From: Acidobacteriaceae bacterium
GTDB lineage: Bacteria > Acidobacteriota > Terriglobia > Terriglobales > Acidobacteriaceae
Direction: 5' to 3'
Assembly (NCBI GenBank): GCA_025352065.1
Contig: JANXUC010000141.1
Coordinates: 1 to 56,582, forward strand
Length of the DNA stretch: 56,582 bases
Positions 18,645-27,981 of the stretch are shown here, piece after piece (the stretch's first letter is position 1; every line of letters starts with the position of its first letter). The notes beneath the pieces are model-generated. The model did no database searches and was not told the DNA's origin. It worked only from the letters and a program-made list of their open reading frames with translations. Position numbers and translations under genes: made by a program.

Positions 18645-19922
18645 GTGCCATCTGCCGCGCAGGATGTCCGCGTTGGCAAATACAATGGGCCGGGCGGATG
18701 CGCTTCCAGCAGTTGCCACGGCAGTATTCAACCGAAACAAATCACCCGAGTCTCACAAAATGAATACAGCATCTGGGTTGGCCAGGACAAACACGCGCGC
18801 GCATTTCAAGTTCTGTCGAATCCTGTATCCCTGCGCATCGCAAAAATCTTAAAGCTTGGGCGTCCCGATCAGGAACCGAAGTGTCTGGCTTGCCATGCGC
18901 TCTCTGTCCCCGCTGCTGAACGTGCGGAGTCCTTTGAACTGAACGATGGCGTGAGTTGCGAAAGTTGTCATGGCCCTGCTTCTGGATGGCTTGGCCCGCA
19001 TACGGTGAAAGACTGGCCGCACGAGCGCTCTGTTGCTGAGTTGGGAATGATCGATTTGCGCGACGTGGCGGTCCGTAGTCATATTTGTCTTCATTGCCAC
19101 CTTGGGACGGTGGAGAAATTCGTTGATCACCAGATGATCGCAGCAGGCCATCCTGATCTCACCTTCGAGCTGAATTTGTTTAGCGCGGTCATGCCGCGAC
19201 ACTGGAAGGATTCCAAAGAAGTAGGGTATTCCGGAACGAAGGAGTGGGCCGTGGGTCAGAGCATGCAGTTACGCGACAGTCTAGCCCGACTCGCTCGCCG
19301 CGCTCGCAGTTCTACCTGGCCGGAATATGCCGAATACGATTGCTTTGCCTGTCACCACAGCTTGACCAAGCCAGAAGAAAGCTGGCGTCTGACTTCCGAC
19401 AGCTATTACGCTGGCCGCAAAGCTGGGGCGCCTGCCTGGAATGCGTCGCGTTATATCGCATTTCGATATGCAGCCAAAGAAGCTGATGCCGCAACGGCGG
19501 CTAAACTTGAATCTGAAATCTCAGCCTTGGCGAGTCTGATGGGCCAACTGAACGGCGACAAGGAACAAATTGCGGTAACAGCAGAACGAGCCGAGGAGTT
19601 GTCCGGTACGCTGGCCCACGAACTCAACAGCCGCTCCTACGATCAGGTCTTTACGTTGCGGGTCATGCGTGGCATTGCGGGAGATGCACGCGCCATTTCC
19701 GAGCAGGGGCAGCGTGCCGCGGAACAGGCCGCCATGACGCTCGACTCGCTATTTGTCGCTTACAAACAAAACGGAAGCGTGCCGAATGACACGGAACTGC
19801 GTGCTGCGATCAACCAACTCTTTCAACAGCTCGATAGTCCTTCCGCCTACAGTGCCCCGCGCTTTGCTGCGCAGATGCAGAAAGTTAGCGCGCTGCTCGC
19901 GCAAGAAACCGCTAAGCCATGA
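18645..19922 (+). CDS. Exported multihaem cytochrome c (c554-like)
   Basis: The mature part carries four CXXCH motifs (CLACH, CESCH, CLHCH, CFACH) and one CX4CH motif (CASSSCH) in the first 250 residues, followed by a helical C-terminal part. This layout fits cytochrome c554-like proteins. The first usual start, GTG at 18645, falls inside what looks like a signal peptide. The open frame continues upstream and encodes [20 protein letters not shown] before it, yet no ATG, GTG or TTG exists there before the stop at 18498. An ATT at 18570, preceded by GAGG, could serve. The gene diverges from the NADH-linked operon and overlaps the glucosidase start by 4 nt. Confidence 0.82.
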   Translation: MPSAAQDVRVGKYNGPGGCASSSCHGSIQPKQITRVSQNEYSIWVGQDKHARAFQVLSNPVSLRIAKILKLGRPDQEPKCLACHALSVPAAERAESFELNDGVSCESCHGPASGWLGPHTVKDWPHERSVAELGMIDLRDVAVRSHICLHCHLGTVEKFVDHQMIAAGHPDLTFELNLFSAVMPRHWKDSKEVGYSGTKEWAVGQSMQLRDSLARLARRARSSTWPEYAEYDCFACHHSLTKPEESWRLTSDSYYAGRKAGAPAWNASRYIAFRYAAKEADAATAAKLESEISALASLMGQLNGDKEQIAVTAERAEELSGTLAHELNSRSYDQVFTLRVMRGIAGDARAISEQGQRAAEQAAMTLDSLFVAYKQNGSVPNDTELRAAINQLFQQLDSPSAYSAPRFAAQMQKVSALLAQETAKP

Positions 19923-22606
19923 GCAGCAAGCCTTCCATGCCGCCTCCGCAAGAATCACCTACGAAAGAGCACCAGCGGCTTGCCGAGCTCTTTTCCGGGG
20001 CTGTAGCGCCGTGGCGCAAGTGGGGGCCCTACGTCAGTGAGCGGTCGTGGGGTAGCGTCCGCGAGGACTATAGTCCGGACGGGTGCGCCTGGGAATTTTT
20101 GCCCCATGACTGGGCGCGCAGCAAGGCCTATCGCTGGGGAGAGGATGGCATTGCTGGAATCTGCGATCGCTACCAGTTGCTGGTGTTCGCGATGGCGTTC
20201 TGGAATGGACGCGATCCAATCCTGAAAGAGCGCATGTTTGGCCTCTCCGGTAACGAAGGCGTTCATGGCGAAGATGTCAAAGAATACTGGTTCTATCTCG
20301 ACAGCACACCCACGCACAGCTACATGCGCATGCTCTACAAGTATCCGCAGCGCGAGTATCCGTATGCCGAACTGATCGAGAAGAACCGCCGCAACCGTCC
20401 TGGCGGAGAATACGAGTTGCTCGATACGGGCATTTTTGACGACGACCGCTACTGGGATATTTCCATCGAGTATGCCAAGGTGGACGCCGAAGATATCTGT
20501 ATCCGTATTGAAGCTTTTAATCGCGGGCCGGAAGAAGCCGAACTGCATCTGCTTCCGCATTTGTGGTTCCGCAATACGTGGGCGTGGAACGATGCGCCGC
20601 TGCAGGAGCCCTTGATACGCCTGCTGCCAGATGGCCTGGATGAGATTTTGTTGCTGGCGGACGACACGCGCGCCACCCCGCTGAAAAATCTGCAATTTCA
20701 CTATGCGCTGGGGCAGCGCTATCTTTACGGGCCTGCGGGCGGGCAGCCCCTCTTCACCGATAATGAAACTAATACCGAACGCCTTTACGGCGCAGTCTGT
20801 CGCAAGCCGTATGTGAAAGATGCTTTTCACAGGCACATCATTCAGGGCGAAAACTGTGTCAACCCCACGCTCAGCGGAACGAAATCCTGCCTCCACTACA
20901 AAATTCGGGTGCCAGCGCATAGTTCGCATGTCCTGCGTCTGCGGCTTTCCCCGACTCCTATAAAGCGACCGCTGGATAATGTAGATGCGATTGTCGCCGA
21001 ACGAAAAAAAGAAGCCGATGAATTTTATGCGGTGATTCACCCGCCGAAAGCAACGGAAGATGAGAAGAATATTCAGCGGCAGGCCTTCGCTGGCATGTTG
21101 TGGAGCAAGCAGATTTATCTTTTCGACGTGACGCGCTGGCTGGAGGGCGACAATCCCGAGCAGCCTCCGCCGGAATCGCGCAAGCACCTGCGAAATGTCC
21201 ACTGGCGGCACTTGAATTCGATGCGTATTCTGTCGATGCCGGACAAATGGGAGTTCCCTTGGTTTGCCGCGTGGGACCTGGCGTTTCAGTGCATCACGTT
21301 GTCCCTGGTCGATTCCGAGTTCGCAAAGGAAAATCTCTGGCTGCTGTTGTTCGAGCAGTTCCAGCATCCGAACGGGCAAATCCCCGCCTACGAATGGGAG
21401 TTCTCCGACCTCAACCCGCCCGTCCATCCCTGGGCCTGTTGGCGGGTCTACCAGATTGAGAAAGAGCGCACGGGGAAAGGCGATATCGTTTTTCTCGAAA
21501 AATGCTTTCACAAGCTGCTCATCAACTTCGCCTGGTGGGTGAATCGTGTGGATAGCCAGGGCAACAACGTTTTCGAAGGCGGATTCCTTGGACTGGATAA
21601 CATCGCCGTCATTGACCGCGGGGAAAAGCTGCCCAATGGCGCGATCCTCGAGCAATCCGACGCCACCGGCTGGATGGGATTGTTCTGCCTCTACATGATG
21701 CGCATCGCGCTGGAACTGGCGCGCTACAACCTTGTCTACGAAGGGATGGCGACCAAGTTCTTCGAGCACTTCATCTACGTGGGTGCCGCGATGAAGCGAC
21801 TGGGCGGTCGCAAGTATGCCCTCTGGGATGAAAAAGATGGCTTCTTTTACGACACGCTCCGCTACCCGAATGGCGAGTTTCATAAGTTTCGATTGCGCTC
21901 GCTAGTTGGATTGATCCCGCTCTACGCTGTTGAAGTTCTGGAGCGTGAAGATATCGAGGCTTTCCCCACATTCCTCAGCGACATTGAGTGGTTCATTAAG
22001 AACCGGGCGGATCTAGTGGGGGATGCTTGCTACAAGATTGGCGACGACAAGACGCGCTATGTGCTCGCCATCGCCGATCCGAGTCAGTTCTCGCGTTTGC
22101 TGGCGCGCATGGCGGATCCCGAAGAATTCTTATCGCCTTATGGATTAAGAAGTCTCTCTAAGTTTCACAAAAATAACCCTTTCCGCTTCGGAGACAGCCA
22201 GGTCGGGTACGAGCCTGGGGAAGCCGAAGTGAACATCAAGGGCGGCAACTCAAACTGGCGTGGTCCACTCTGGTTTCCCACAACCTACTTGTTGATTCAT
22301 TCGCTGTTGCGCTTCAGCGATGCTCTGGGCAAAGATTTTGCCGTTCCCACGGCGGGGCAACCGACAACTCCACGCGGCATGGCAGGAGAAATTGCCAATC
22401 GCATGATTGGCATCTTCAAGCAGAACGCGGAAGGGAAGCGACCTGTATTTGGAGCCCATGCAAAATTCCAGCAAGACCCGCATTGGCGAGACTGCCTCCT
22501 CTTCCACGAGTACTACCATGCCGACACCGGCATGGGCCTCGGGGCCAGCCACCAAACAGGCTGGAGCGGACTGGTTGCGAACCTGATCGATGAGTGGAGG
22601 CGTTAG
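19919..22606 (+). CDS. GH63-type glucosidase
   Basis: The 895-residue protein matches the bacterial 'glucosidase' branch of the GH63 clan along its length. The N-terminal beta-rich part has [19 protein letters not shown] and [20 protein letters not shown], and the C-terminal (alpha/alpha)6 barrel has the aromatic-rich segments [20 protein letters not shown] and [14 protein letters not shown]. No signal peptide is seen, so it should act in the cytoplasm on alpha-glucosides or storage sugars. The length is normal for this group. Its ATG overlaps the stop of the upstream cytochrome gene (ATGA), which is odd for a cytoplasmic sugar enzyme behind an exported haem protein. Confidence 0.85.
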   Translation: MSSKPSMPPPQESPTKEHQRLAELFSGAVAPWRKWGPYVSERSWGSVREDYSPDGCAWEFLPHDWARSKAYRWGEDGIAGICDRYQLLVFAMAFWNGRDPILKERMFGLSGNEGVHGEDVKEYWFYLDSTPTHSYMRMLYKYPQREYPYAELIEKNRRNRPGGEYELLDTGIFDDDRYWDISIEYAKVDAEDICIRIEAFNRGPEEAELHLLPHLWFRNTWAWNDAPLQEPLIRLLPDGLDEILLLADDTRATPLKNLQFHYALGQRYLYGPAGGQPLFTDNETNTERLYGAVCRKPYVKDAFHRHIIQGENCVNPTLSGTKSCLHYKIRVPAHSSHVLRLRLSPTPIKRPLDNVDAIVAERKKEADEFYAVIHPPKATEDEKNIQRQAFAGMLWSKQIYLFDVTRWLEGDNPEQPPPESRKHLRNVHWRHLNSMRILSMPDKWEFPWFAAWDLAFQCITLSLVDSEFAKENLWLLLFEQFQHPNGQIPAYEWEFSDLNPPVHPWACWRVYQIEKERTGKGDIVFLEKCFHKLLINFAWWVNRVDSQGNNVFEGGFLGLDNIAVIDRGEKLPNGAILEQSDATGWMGLFCLYMMRIALELARYNLVYEGMATKFFEHFIYVGAAMKRLGGRKYALWDEKDGFFYDTLRYPNGEFHKFRLRSLVGLIPLYAVEVLEREDIEAFPTFLSDIEWFIKNRADLVGDACYKIGDDKTRYVLAIADPSQFSRLLARMADPEEFLSPYGLRSLSKFHKNNPFRFGDSQVGYEPGEAEVNIKGGNSNWRGPLWFPTTYLLIHSLLRFSDALGKDFAVPTAGQPTTPRGMAGEIANRMIGIFKQNAEGKRPVFGAHAKFQQDPHWRDCLLFHEYYHADTGMGLGASHQTGWSGLVANLIDEWRR

Positions 22607-22610
22607 TCCG

Positions 22611-23651
22611 ATGGTCAAGCGCCTTTTCTTCGCCATCAGCTTACTTGTAGTTTTAATCGTTGTTGCCATGACCGGATACCGACTGCTCGGCGGACCCGGG
22701 ATCTCCTTCTTGCAGGCCCTCTACATGGCTGTCATCACGCTGGCTGGCGTGGGCTATGGGGAGATTGTAGACACCAGCCACAACCCGGCGCTGCGCATAT
22801 TTAACATTGGGATCGTTTTGATCGGTGTGGCGATGACGGTGTATGTTTTCTCCGTTGTCGCAGCGTTCCTGGTTGAAGTCGAGATCACGAATCCTTTCTG
22901 GAGACGCAGAATGCAGAAGCGTATTAACGAATTGCAGGATCATTTCATCGTCTGTGGCTTGGGGGATACGGCGCGTTATGCATTGGCGGAACTGAAGCAA
23001 ACAGGTACAGCGCATGTCGTAGTGGAGGTGTCAGAGGACAATATTCGCAAGTCGCGCGAGTTATATCCCGAGGTTTTCGAAGATCTGCTTTATGTGATCG
23101 GAGACGCTACCGAAGAAGAGGTTCTGGAAAGGGCGGGAATTGAGAGAGCGAGAGGCCTGATTGCCGCGCTGCCACACGAGAAGGATAACTTGGTTGTCAC
23201 GGTCCTGGTGCACCAGCGCTTCCCGAAAATCCGCATCGTCGTTCGTTCCGCCAGCAGAAAGTTTGCGGATCGTATGATGCGGGCCGGAGCCAATGCCACG
23301 GTTTCTCCCAGTCACATTGGGGGGCTTCGCATGGCGAGTGAAGCCATCCGTCCTCATGTGGTTGGATTCCTGGATATCATGCTGAAAGAGCAGAGCAAAA
23401 CGACGCGCATAGAAGAGATTGAGGTACGGGAGAGTTCGCCGTGGGCAGGACGTGCCTTGCAAGACCTCAATTTGAAAGGCCGCTACAATTTGCTGGTGTT
23501 GGGACTCAAGAATCCTCACGCAACGGAAGCGGAGGTAATCGTGAACCCTCCCGACCAAGCCACTGTCTTCGGTCCCAGTGTCGTGATTGCCTTGGGAGAC
23601 ACGAAAGATGTTCAGAGTGCCCGCCAAGAAGCGAATGCGCACCACCCGTAA
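22611..23651 (+). CDS. Potassium channel with TrkA-N (RCK) domain
   Basis: The product has two membrane segments (about 4-24 and 65-92) around a pore loop with the selectivity-filter-like motif TLAGVGYGE. A Rossmann-type TrkA-N domain follows (HFIVCGLGDTARYALAEL, then VIGDATEEEVLERAGI), then a TrkA-C-like end. Such proteins are dimer-of-dimer K+ channels gated by nucleotides or Ca2+. The ATG at 22611 is preferred because GGAGG lies about 10 nt upstream. An in-frame ATG at 22590 overlaps the glucosidase stop region, so the two genes are likely co-transcribed. It is followed by non-coding repeat DNA. Confidence 0.88.
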   Translation: MVKRLFFAISLLVVLIVVAMTGYRLLGGPGISFLQALYMAVITLAGVGYGEIVDTSHNPALRIFNIGIVLIGVAMTVYVFSVVAAFLVEVEITNPFWRRRMQKRINELQDHFIVCGLGDTARYALAELKQTGTAHVVVEVSEDNIRKSRELYPEVFEDLLYVIGDATEEEVLERAGIERARGLIAALPHEKDNLVVTVLVHQRFPKIRIVVRSASRKFADRMMRAGANATVSPSHIGGLRMASEAIRPHVVGFLDIMLKEQSKTTRIEEIEVRESSPWAGRALQDLNLKGRYNLLVLGLKNPHATEAEVIVNPPDQATVFGPSVVIALGDTKDVQSARQEANAHHP

Positions 23652-24284
23652 GCAGCTTGCAGGGATGAAAAGACGTCTCACTGAGTTGCGTTTGTGCGAA
23701 GCCCACGGGGGAATCGGTACAGGCGGTTTACCAGTTGCGAGGAAACTGACCGATACTGTCAATCTTTCACGAACTGGGTGAGCAGCTCAAAGCGAAAATC
23801 CCGGATCACCTCAAGACCAGATTTTGCAGGTACTGTCCGCAGAATCTTCAATGCCCTTATTCTCCAATCGGACAGGCGGCACTCCCATTGTCGCGTAGGC
23901 GGTAGCCTCATCACTCGCCCGCGCAGCTCTCTTCCTGGTAGCGACGATAAACCCGGATACTGACAGTCTCACGACCATTCGATCCTTCTGCGGAGACCTC
24001 GGTGCAATGTTCCGCATGGTGAATTTCGCGATATTGAAGCAGGCCCTTCCTGCGTCATGGGCTTTGGGCCCGAGGTGACCGCAGCGTATCGGCATTGTTT
24101 TACTTGTTCCGTAAGAAGAATACAGGCCAGCCCAGCCCAAGGCGAGGGGGGGGCAAGCTATCAGGATCTACCGGGAGGTCTTGGTCCCCTCACGGCGAGA
24201 TGTGGTTTCGCTCAATTGGAGACACGGTACAATGTGGTCTATTAGAATTCCAGACGGAAGCGCTGGTGAAAACGGAGTAGAGGA
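23652..24284. other. Non-coding stretch with dispersed repeat A
   Basis: No gene is supported. The stretch holds repeat copy A (23731-23869) and otherwise short frames without domains. A possible promoter for the downstream UPF0182 gene has the -10-like TACAAT near 24227-24232; the -35 box is weak. A good ribosome-binding site (GGAGTAGAGGA) sits just before 24285. Confidence 0.45.
23731..23869 (+). repeat. Dispersed repeat, copy A
   Basis: This 139-bp stretch aligns with 27544-27684 along its length at roughly four matches in five, including shared runs such as atctttcacgaac, gggtgagca and aagcgaaaa. The two copies are in the same orientation and bracket the UPF0182 gene. No frame is conserved well enough to name a product. 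It may be a remnant of an integrated element. Confidence 0.65.
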
Positions 24285-27095
24285 ATGCCCGAGTCTATCG
24301 AGTGGCGGGGACGAACGTCGCCACGCCGCCGGTTTGCCCTGATTCTTGCCCTCGTCGCCATCATCATTTTGGGCAGCCGGACGGTATTGTCGTATTACGT
24401 CGATGCCCTCTGGTTCGGGTCGCTCGGTTACGGGAACGTGTTCTGGAAGACACGGAGTCTTCAGGCGGCGATCTTCGCGGCATTTTTCGTCGTCACTTTT
24501 CTCGTTCTGTACGGATGGTTTCTCGCGCTCAAACGGGCGTACCAGCCCGACTTGCTCAGCGGCGGCATCATTTTCGTCGGCGGGTATCCGTTGCAGTTGC
24601 CGGTCGAGCGCATCCTGCGCCTGATTGTGCTTGTGGTTTCGCTGGTCATTGCCGTGGTAACTGGCGTCAGCATAATGGCGGAATGGCCGACGTTCGCGCT
24701 GTATTGGTATGCGCCGCGCACGACCAGCGGCGTGGTCGATCCGATCTTCGGCAGGCCGCTACACTTTTATCTATTCACCCTCCCCGTGTGGCAGTTCATT
24801 TCAGGATGGCTACTGACGCTGGCGGTGATTGCTTGTGTAGTTGCCGTCTTCTTTATTCTGATTACCGGCAGCTCCAGGGTGCTCGCTGGTCGAAGAGGCT
24901 CTTCCATCCCATTACCCTGGCGCGGATTCTCCATTGCGTTCGCGTTCCTGTTGCTGATCCTCGCGATGCGCGTGTATATCAGCCGGTTCGGGGCGCTGTT
25001 CGAGGATCATACGATCTTTGGAGGTGTTACTTACACCGATGCGCATGTCACGCTGACCGGCCTGCTCGTGCTCTGTGCAGCGCTCATTCTTGGCGCTGCC
25101 ATCGCATCCATCAATGCCGTGTCAGCGCCGCGTATGCGATGGCTGGTGGCTGCGGTCGCTCCCGCTCTGATTTGTTATTTTGCACTCCAGGTCATTGGCT
25201 GGTATGTCGGCAACTTCATCGTGAAGCCGAACGAGTTGGTACGCGAACGGCCCTACATTGCCTACAACATCGATATGACGCGGCAGGCCTACGGATTGGA
25301 CCGGATGTTGCAGCGCGAATTTCCCGCAGAGACGACAGTCGAGGCGACCGATCCGACGCACAATCAGGCTACGCTGCAAAACATTCGGCTTTGGGATTGG
25401 CGTGCGCTTCAGGACACACTGCGCCAGATCCAGGAAATCCGAACTTACTACGACTTTCCCGATATCGACATCGATCGTTATGAGATCGACGGCACCATGC
25501 GCCAGGTCATGCTTGCCACCCGCGAACTGAGCGTCGATAAGCTCCCGGAGAGTAGCCGCAACTGGATCAACGAGAAGCTCATTTACACCCACGGCTACGG
25601 CATCACCATGAATCCCGTGAATGGATTCACCTCGGAAGGGCTACCGACGTTGATTCTGAGTAACATGCCCGTCCAGAGCACAGTGAAGGGAATCGCGGTG
25701 ACCCGGCCGGAGATCTATTTCGGTGAGCTGACCAACACCGATGTATATGTGAAGACACGGCAACAGGAGTTCAACTACCCACAGGGCCAGACAAACAACT
25801 TGACGTCCTATGAGGGCAACGGCGGCATTCAACTCGGCGGGTTCTTGCGCCGGATACTCATCGCGTTCGACCAAGGTGACCTCGCGAAATTGCCGTTTAG
25901 CGACGATATCAACCAGCAGAGTCGGTTGTTGATGCGTCGTAACGTGCGTGATCGTGTGGCAGCACTGGCGCCATTGCTCAAGTACGATTCGGACCCATAC
26001 ATCGTGGTCGGTGACGATGGTCGGTTGTCGTGGATCATGGACGCGTTTACGACCTCAGACAGTTATCCGTACGCGAGCCACTATCCTCTCGCCGGCAATC
26101 CCATTAACTACATGCGAAATAGCGTGAAGGTGGTCATCGACGCCTACGATGGGACCACGACGTTCTACGTGTTCGACGCGCAAGACCCGATTATCGCGGC
26201 GTACCGCGAGATGTTTCCTTCGCTGTTCAAGGATGCGTCGGCCATGCCATCGACGCTGCGCAAACACGTACGTTATCCCGAGCTATTGCTCAAGCTGCAG
26301 GCGGCGGTTTACGGTCTTTATCACATGACCGATCCAGAGGTGTTCTACAACCGCGAGGATTTGTGGACGGTCGCTTCCGAGGTCGGCATGAGTGAGTCTG
26401 GTGAGCAGAAGACGCAGGCGATGGAGCCGAACTTCGTGCTGATGAAACTGCCGGGCGAAACCGCGGTCGAGTTCGTGGAGATTCTGCCCTTTACGCCAGC
26501 CAACCGGAACAATTTGATTGGCTGGATTGCTGGGCGCAGTGACGGCGCGCAGTACGGGACATCGGTTGTCTACGACTTCCCGAAAACGAAGCTCGTCGAT
26601 GGGCCGCTGCAGATCGAAGCGCGAATCGATCAGAACGCGCAACTCTCAGGACAATTGACGTTGTGGAACCAGCAAGGCTCCCATGTGCGGCGCGGAACTC
26701 TGCTGGTTATTCCGTGCGGGCGCGCGCTGTTGTATGCGGAGCCAATCTACCTGCAGGCTGAACGGAGCCCGATGCCGGAGCTGCGTTTGGTGGTGCTCGC
26801 GCTGCAAGACCGGCTCGCCTACGGGCCGACCTTCGAGTCAGCGATGAAGGCGCTCTTTGGCGGGGAGGTCTCGTCGCTAAGCGCTGCCGCTACCCCCATC
26901 GAATCGGGACCAAGCACAGCGCCATCCACAGGAACGACCAAGCCTGCGGCGGATCTAAACGAGCTCATCACGGGAGCCGCCAAAGACCTCGCCGACTACC
27001 AGCGTCGGACGGCAGAGGGCAAGCTCGGTGAAGCGGGGCAGAAGCTTGAGCAGCTAAAGCGCAAGCTCAACGAGTTGAACTCGCGTCACAAATAA
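24285..27095 (+). CDS. UPF0182 family membrane protein
   Basis: The 936-residue product has seven membrane segments in its first 320 residues (for example FALILALVAIIILGSRTVL near the start and WLVAAVAPALICYFALQVI last), followed by a large extracytoplasmic domain with the family signatures NPVNGFTSEGLP, RPEIYFGELTN and RNSVKVVIDAYDGTTTFYV. The C-terminus ends in a charged helical tail. Length and layout are typical for UPF0182 (COG1615), a family of unknown function. It starts after GGAGTAGAGGA. It stands alone between two copies of a diverged repeat, so it may have moved as a unit. Confidence 0.93.
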   Translation: MPESIEWRGRTSPRRRFALILALVAIIILGSRTVLSYYVDALWFGSLGYGNVFWKTRSLQAAIFAAFFVVTFLVLYGWFLALKRAYQPDLLSGGIIFVGGYPLQLPVERILRLIVLVVSLVIAVVTGVSIMAEWPTFALYWYAPRTTSGVVDPIFGRPLHFYLFTLPVWQFISGWLLTLAVIACVVAVFFILITGSSRVLAGRRGSSIPLPWRGFSIAFAFLLLILAMRVYISRFGALFEDHTIFGGVTYTDAHVTLTGLLVLCAALILGAAIASINAVSAPRMRWLVAAVAPALICYFALQVIGWYVGNFIVKPNELVRERPYIAYNIDMTRQAYGLDRMLQREFPAETTVEATDPTHNQATLQNIRLWDWRALQDTLRQIQEIRTYYDFPDIDIDRYEIDGTMRQVMLATRELSVDKLPESSRNWINEKLIYTHGYGITMNPVNGFTSEGLPTLILSNMPVQSTVKGIAVTRPEIYFGELTNTDVYVKTRQQEFNYPQGQTNNLTSYEGNGGIQLGGFLRRILIAFDQGDLAKLPFSDDINQQSRLLMRRNVRDRVAALAPLLKYDSDPYIVVGDDGRLSWIMDAFTTSDSYPYASHYPLAGNPINYMRNSVKVVIDAYDGTTTFYVFDAQDPIIAAYREMFPSLFKDASAMPSTLRKHVRYPELLLKLQAAVYGLYHMTDPEVFYNREDLWTVASEVGMSESGEQKTQAMEPNFVLMKLPGETAVEFVEILPFTPANRNNLIGWIAGRSDGAQYGTSVVYDFPKTKLVDGPLQIEARIDQNAQLSGQLTLWNQQGSHVRRGTLLVIPCGRALLYAEPIYLQAERSPMPELRLVVLALQDRLAYGPTFESAMKALFGGEVSSLSAAATPIESGPSTAPSTGTTKPAADLNELITGAAKDLADYQRRTAEGKLGEAGQKLEQLKRKLNELNSRHK

Positions 27096-27187
27096 TTTCT
27101 TTCTGAAAGGAATTCTCTGCAGACTTGCTGCCGGATCTCTAGAAAAGCCGTACCGGGCTACCGGCCGTTCATAGTCAAACTCCTAGA

Positions 27188-27235
27188 AAGTGGAATCCCA
27201 ATTCCGGCGTATACGTTCGCGGAGTGATTCCACTT
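27188..27235. promoter_or_regulatory. 10-bp inverted repeat downstream of UPF0182
   Basis: AAGTGGAATC (27188-27197) and GATTCCACTT (27226-27235) are perfect inverted copies with a 28-nt spacer. They lie 90-140 bp after the UPF0182 stop. They could form an RNA hairpin that ends transcription poorly (no T-run), or mark the end of a small mobile element. Confidence 0.4.
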
Positions 27236-27393
27236 CGGACAACGAAGACGCTTGTAATTGATGTCCGTGGAAAGAGCAGGGAGGGTAGTGGCGCGAGTAG
27301 CCGGAGAGCGTGAAATCGGCTTTTTGCTGCATCCGTCGTACGCCCTTGTACGTTTTATGTTTAATAACTACCTTATTTTCACTGAGTTATGAC

Positions 27394-27418
27394 TGGCGGG
27401 GGCGGCGGGAGTCGAACC
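27394..27418 (-). pseudogene. Orphan 3' end of a tmRNA/tRNA gene (att-like remnant 2)
   Basis: On the minus strand it reads GGTTCGACTCCCGCC then GCCCCCGCCA, the T-loop, T-stem 3' side and acceptor with CCA-like end. No matching 5' half is present. The sequence to the right (27419-27520) is related to that right of remnant 3, including GTGCCAAAAGGC and the GTACAA box pair. The left flank differs from remnants 1 and 3. Confidence 0.6.
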
Positions 27419-27501
27419 TTTCATCCCCATTTAGATTCTGTAACTTACTGACTTTGCAAACGGAAGAAAGTGCCAAAAGGCATCCACAGGCCTACCCCAT
27501 C

Positions 27502-27518
27502 GTACAATTATCGTACAA
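27502..27518 (+). repeat. GTACAA box pair with 11-bp period, copy 2
   Basis: GTACAA occurs at 27502 and again at 27513, exactly 11 bp apart, starting 84 bp to the right of tmRNA/tRNA remnant 2. The position and spacing match copy 3 at 48036 (83 bp from its remnant). Protein-binding boxes of an integrase or repressor are a possible reading. Confidence 0.45.
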
Positions 27519-27543
27519 TTTTGCTGGCTGAAAAGCCGGCAGA

Positions 27544-27684
27544 CCAGCTTGCGAAGAAAGCTGACCGGTACTGCCAGATCTTTCACGAACGGGTGAGCAA
27601 CTCGAAGCGAAAACCCCGGATCGCTTCAAGACCGGATTTTGCAGACACTGTCTGCAGAATTGCCAACGCCCGTATTCTTCAACC
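27544..27684 (+). repeat. Dispersed repeat, copy B
   Basis: This is the second copy of the repeat described at 23731-23869, in the same orientation, 3.8 kb away. It lies 26 bp after the GTACAA box pair, which copy A lacks nearby. Confidence 0.65.
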
Positions 27685-27844
27685 AGACTCCGTCTTCGGT
27701 TTTAGCAATTCAGCCAAAGCAATTTCCGTTGCCGTCGGACTGCAAATCACTTGCCCGCTCTAGGCATTGTTACGCGAGCCTTGACCTAACCCTCATAGGG
27801 CAACATCGTGCGGGGTTTGAAACCCGCGATGCGGACGATCGTTT

Positions 27845-27934
27845 TTACTCCTCGATCCAGCGCGCGATGCTCTGCTCGGCCTGATCGAAGCTCTGTCACT
27901 CGTTGAGCCACACTTCTTCTGCCCAACTCCGGCC
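27845..27934 (-). pseudogene. Transposase fragment, interrupted by stop codons
   Basis: Read on the minus strand, this translates as WAEEVWLNE, stop, QSFDQAEQSIARWIEE, stop. The pattern is that of the last part of an rve-type transposase core, where the catalytic glutamate region is followed by a helix and normally EYNxxRPH. Two in-frame stops and the loss of everything around it show a dead remnant. It belongs to a different element from the IS end at 1-317. Confidence 0.5.
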
Positions 27935-27981
27935 TTCCAAGATGGCTAAGGTCTGACAGCGCGACGTCGTTTCGATAGGAC

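Larger units (their letters stand above)
27419..27844. other. Non-coding element remnant with box pair, repeat B and hairpin
   Basis: No intact gene is seen. The stretch holds element-like sequence shared with the right flank of remnant 3, the 11-bp-spaced GTACAA pair, repeat copy B and a compact hairpin around 27809-27827 (GGGTTT-G-AAACCC). Open frames here, such as one at 27470-27763, look like chance readings of the repeat. Confidence 0.45.

Noticed and set aside
19955-21883. 642-codon minus-strand frame
   Set aside because: It lies wholly opposite the GH63 gene, whose protein matches its family along its length.
24302-25483. 393-codon plus-strand frame
   Set aside because: It is an alternative frame of the UPF0182 gene with low-quality composition and no domain.
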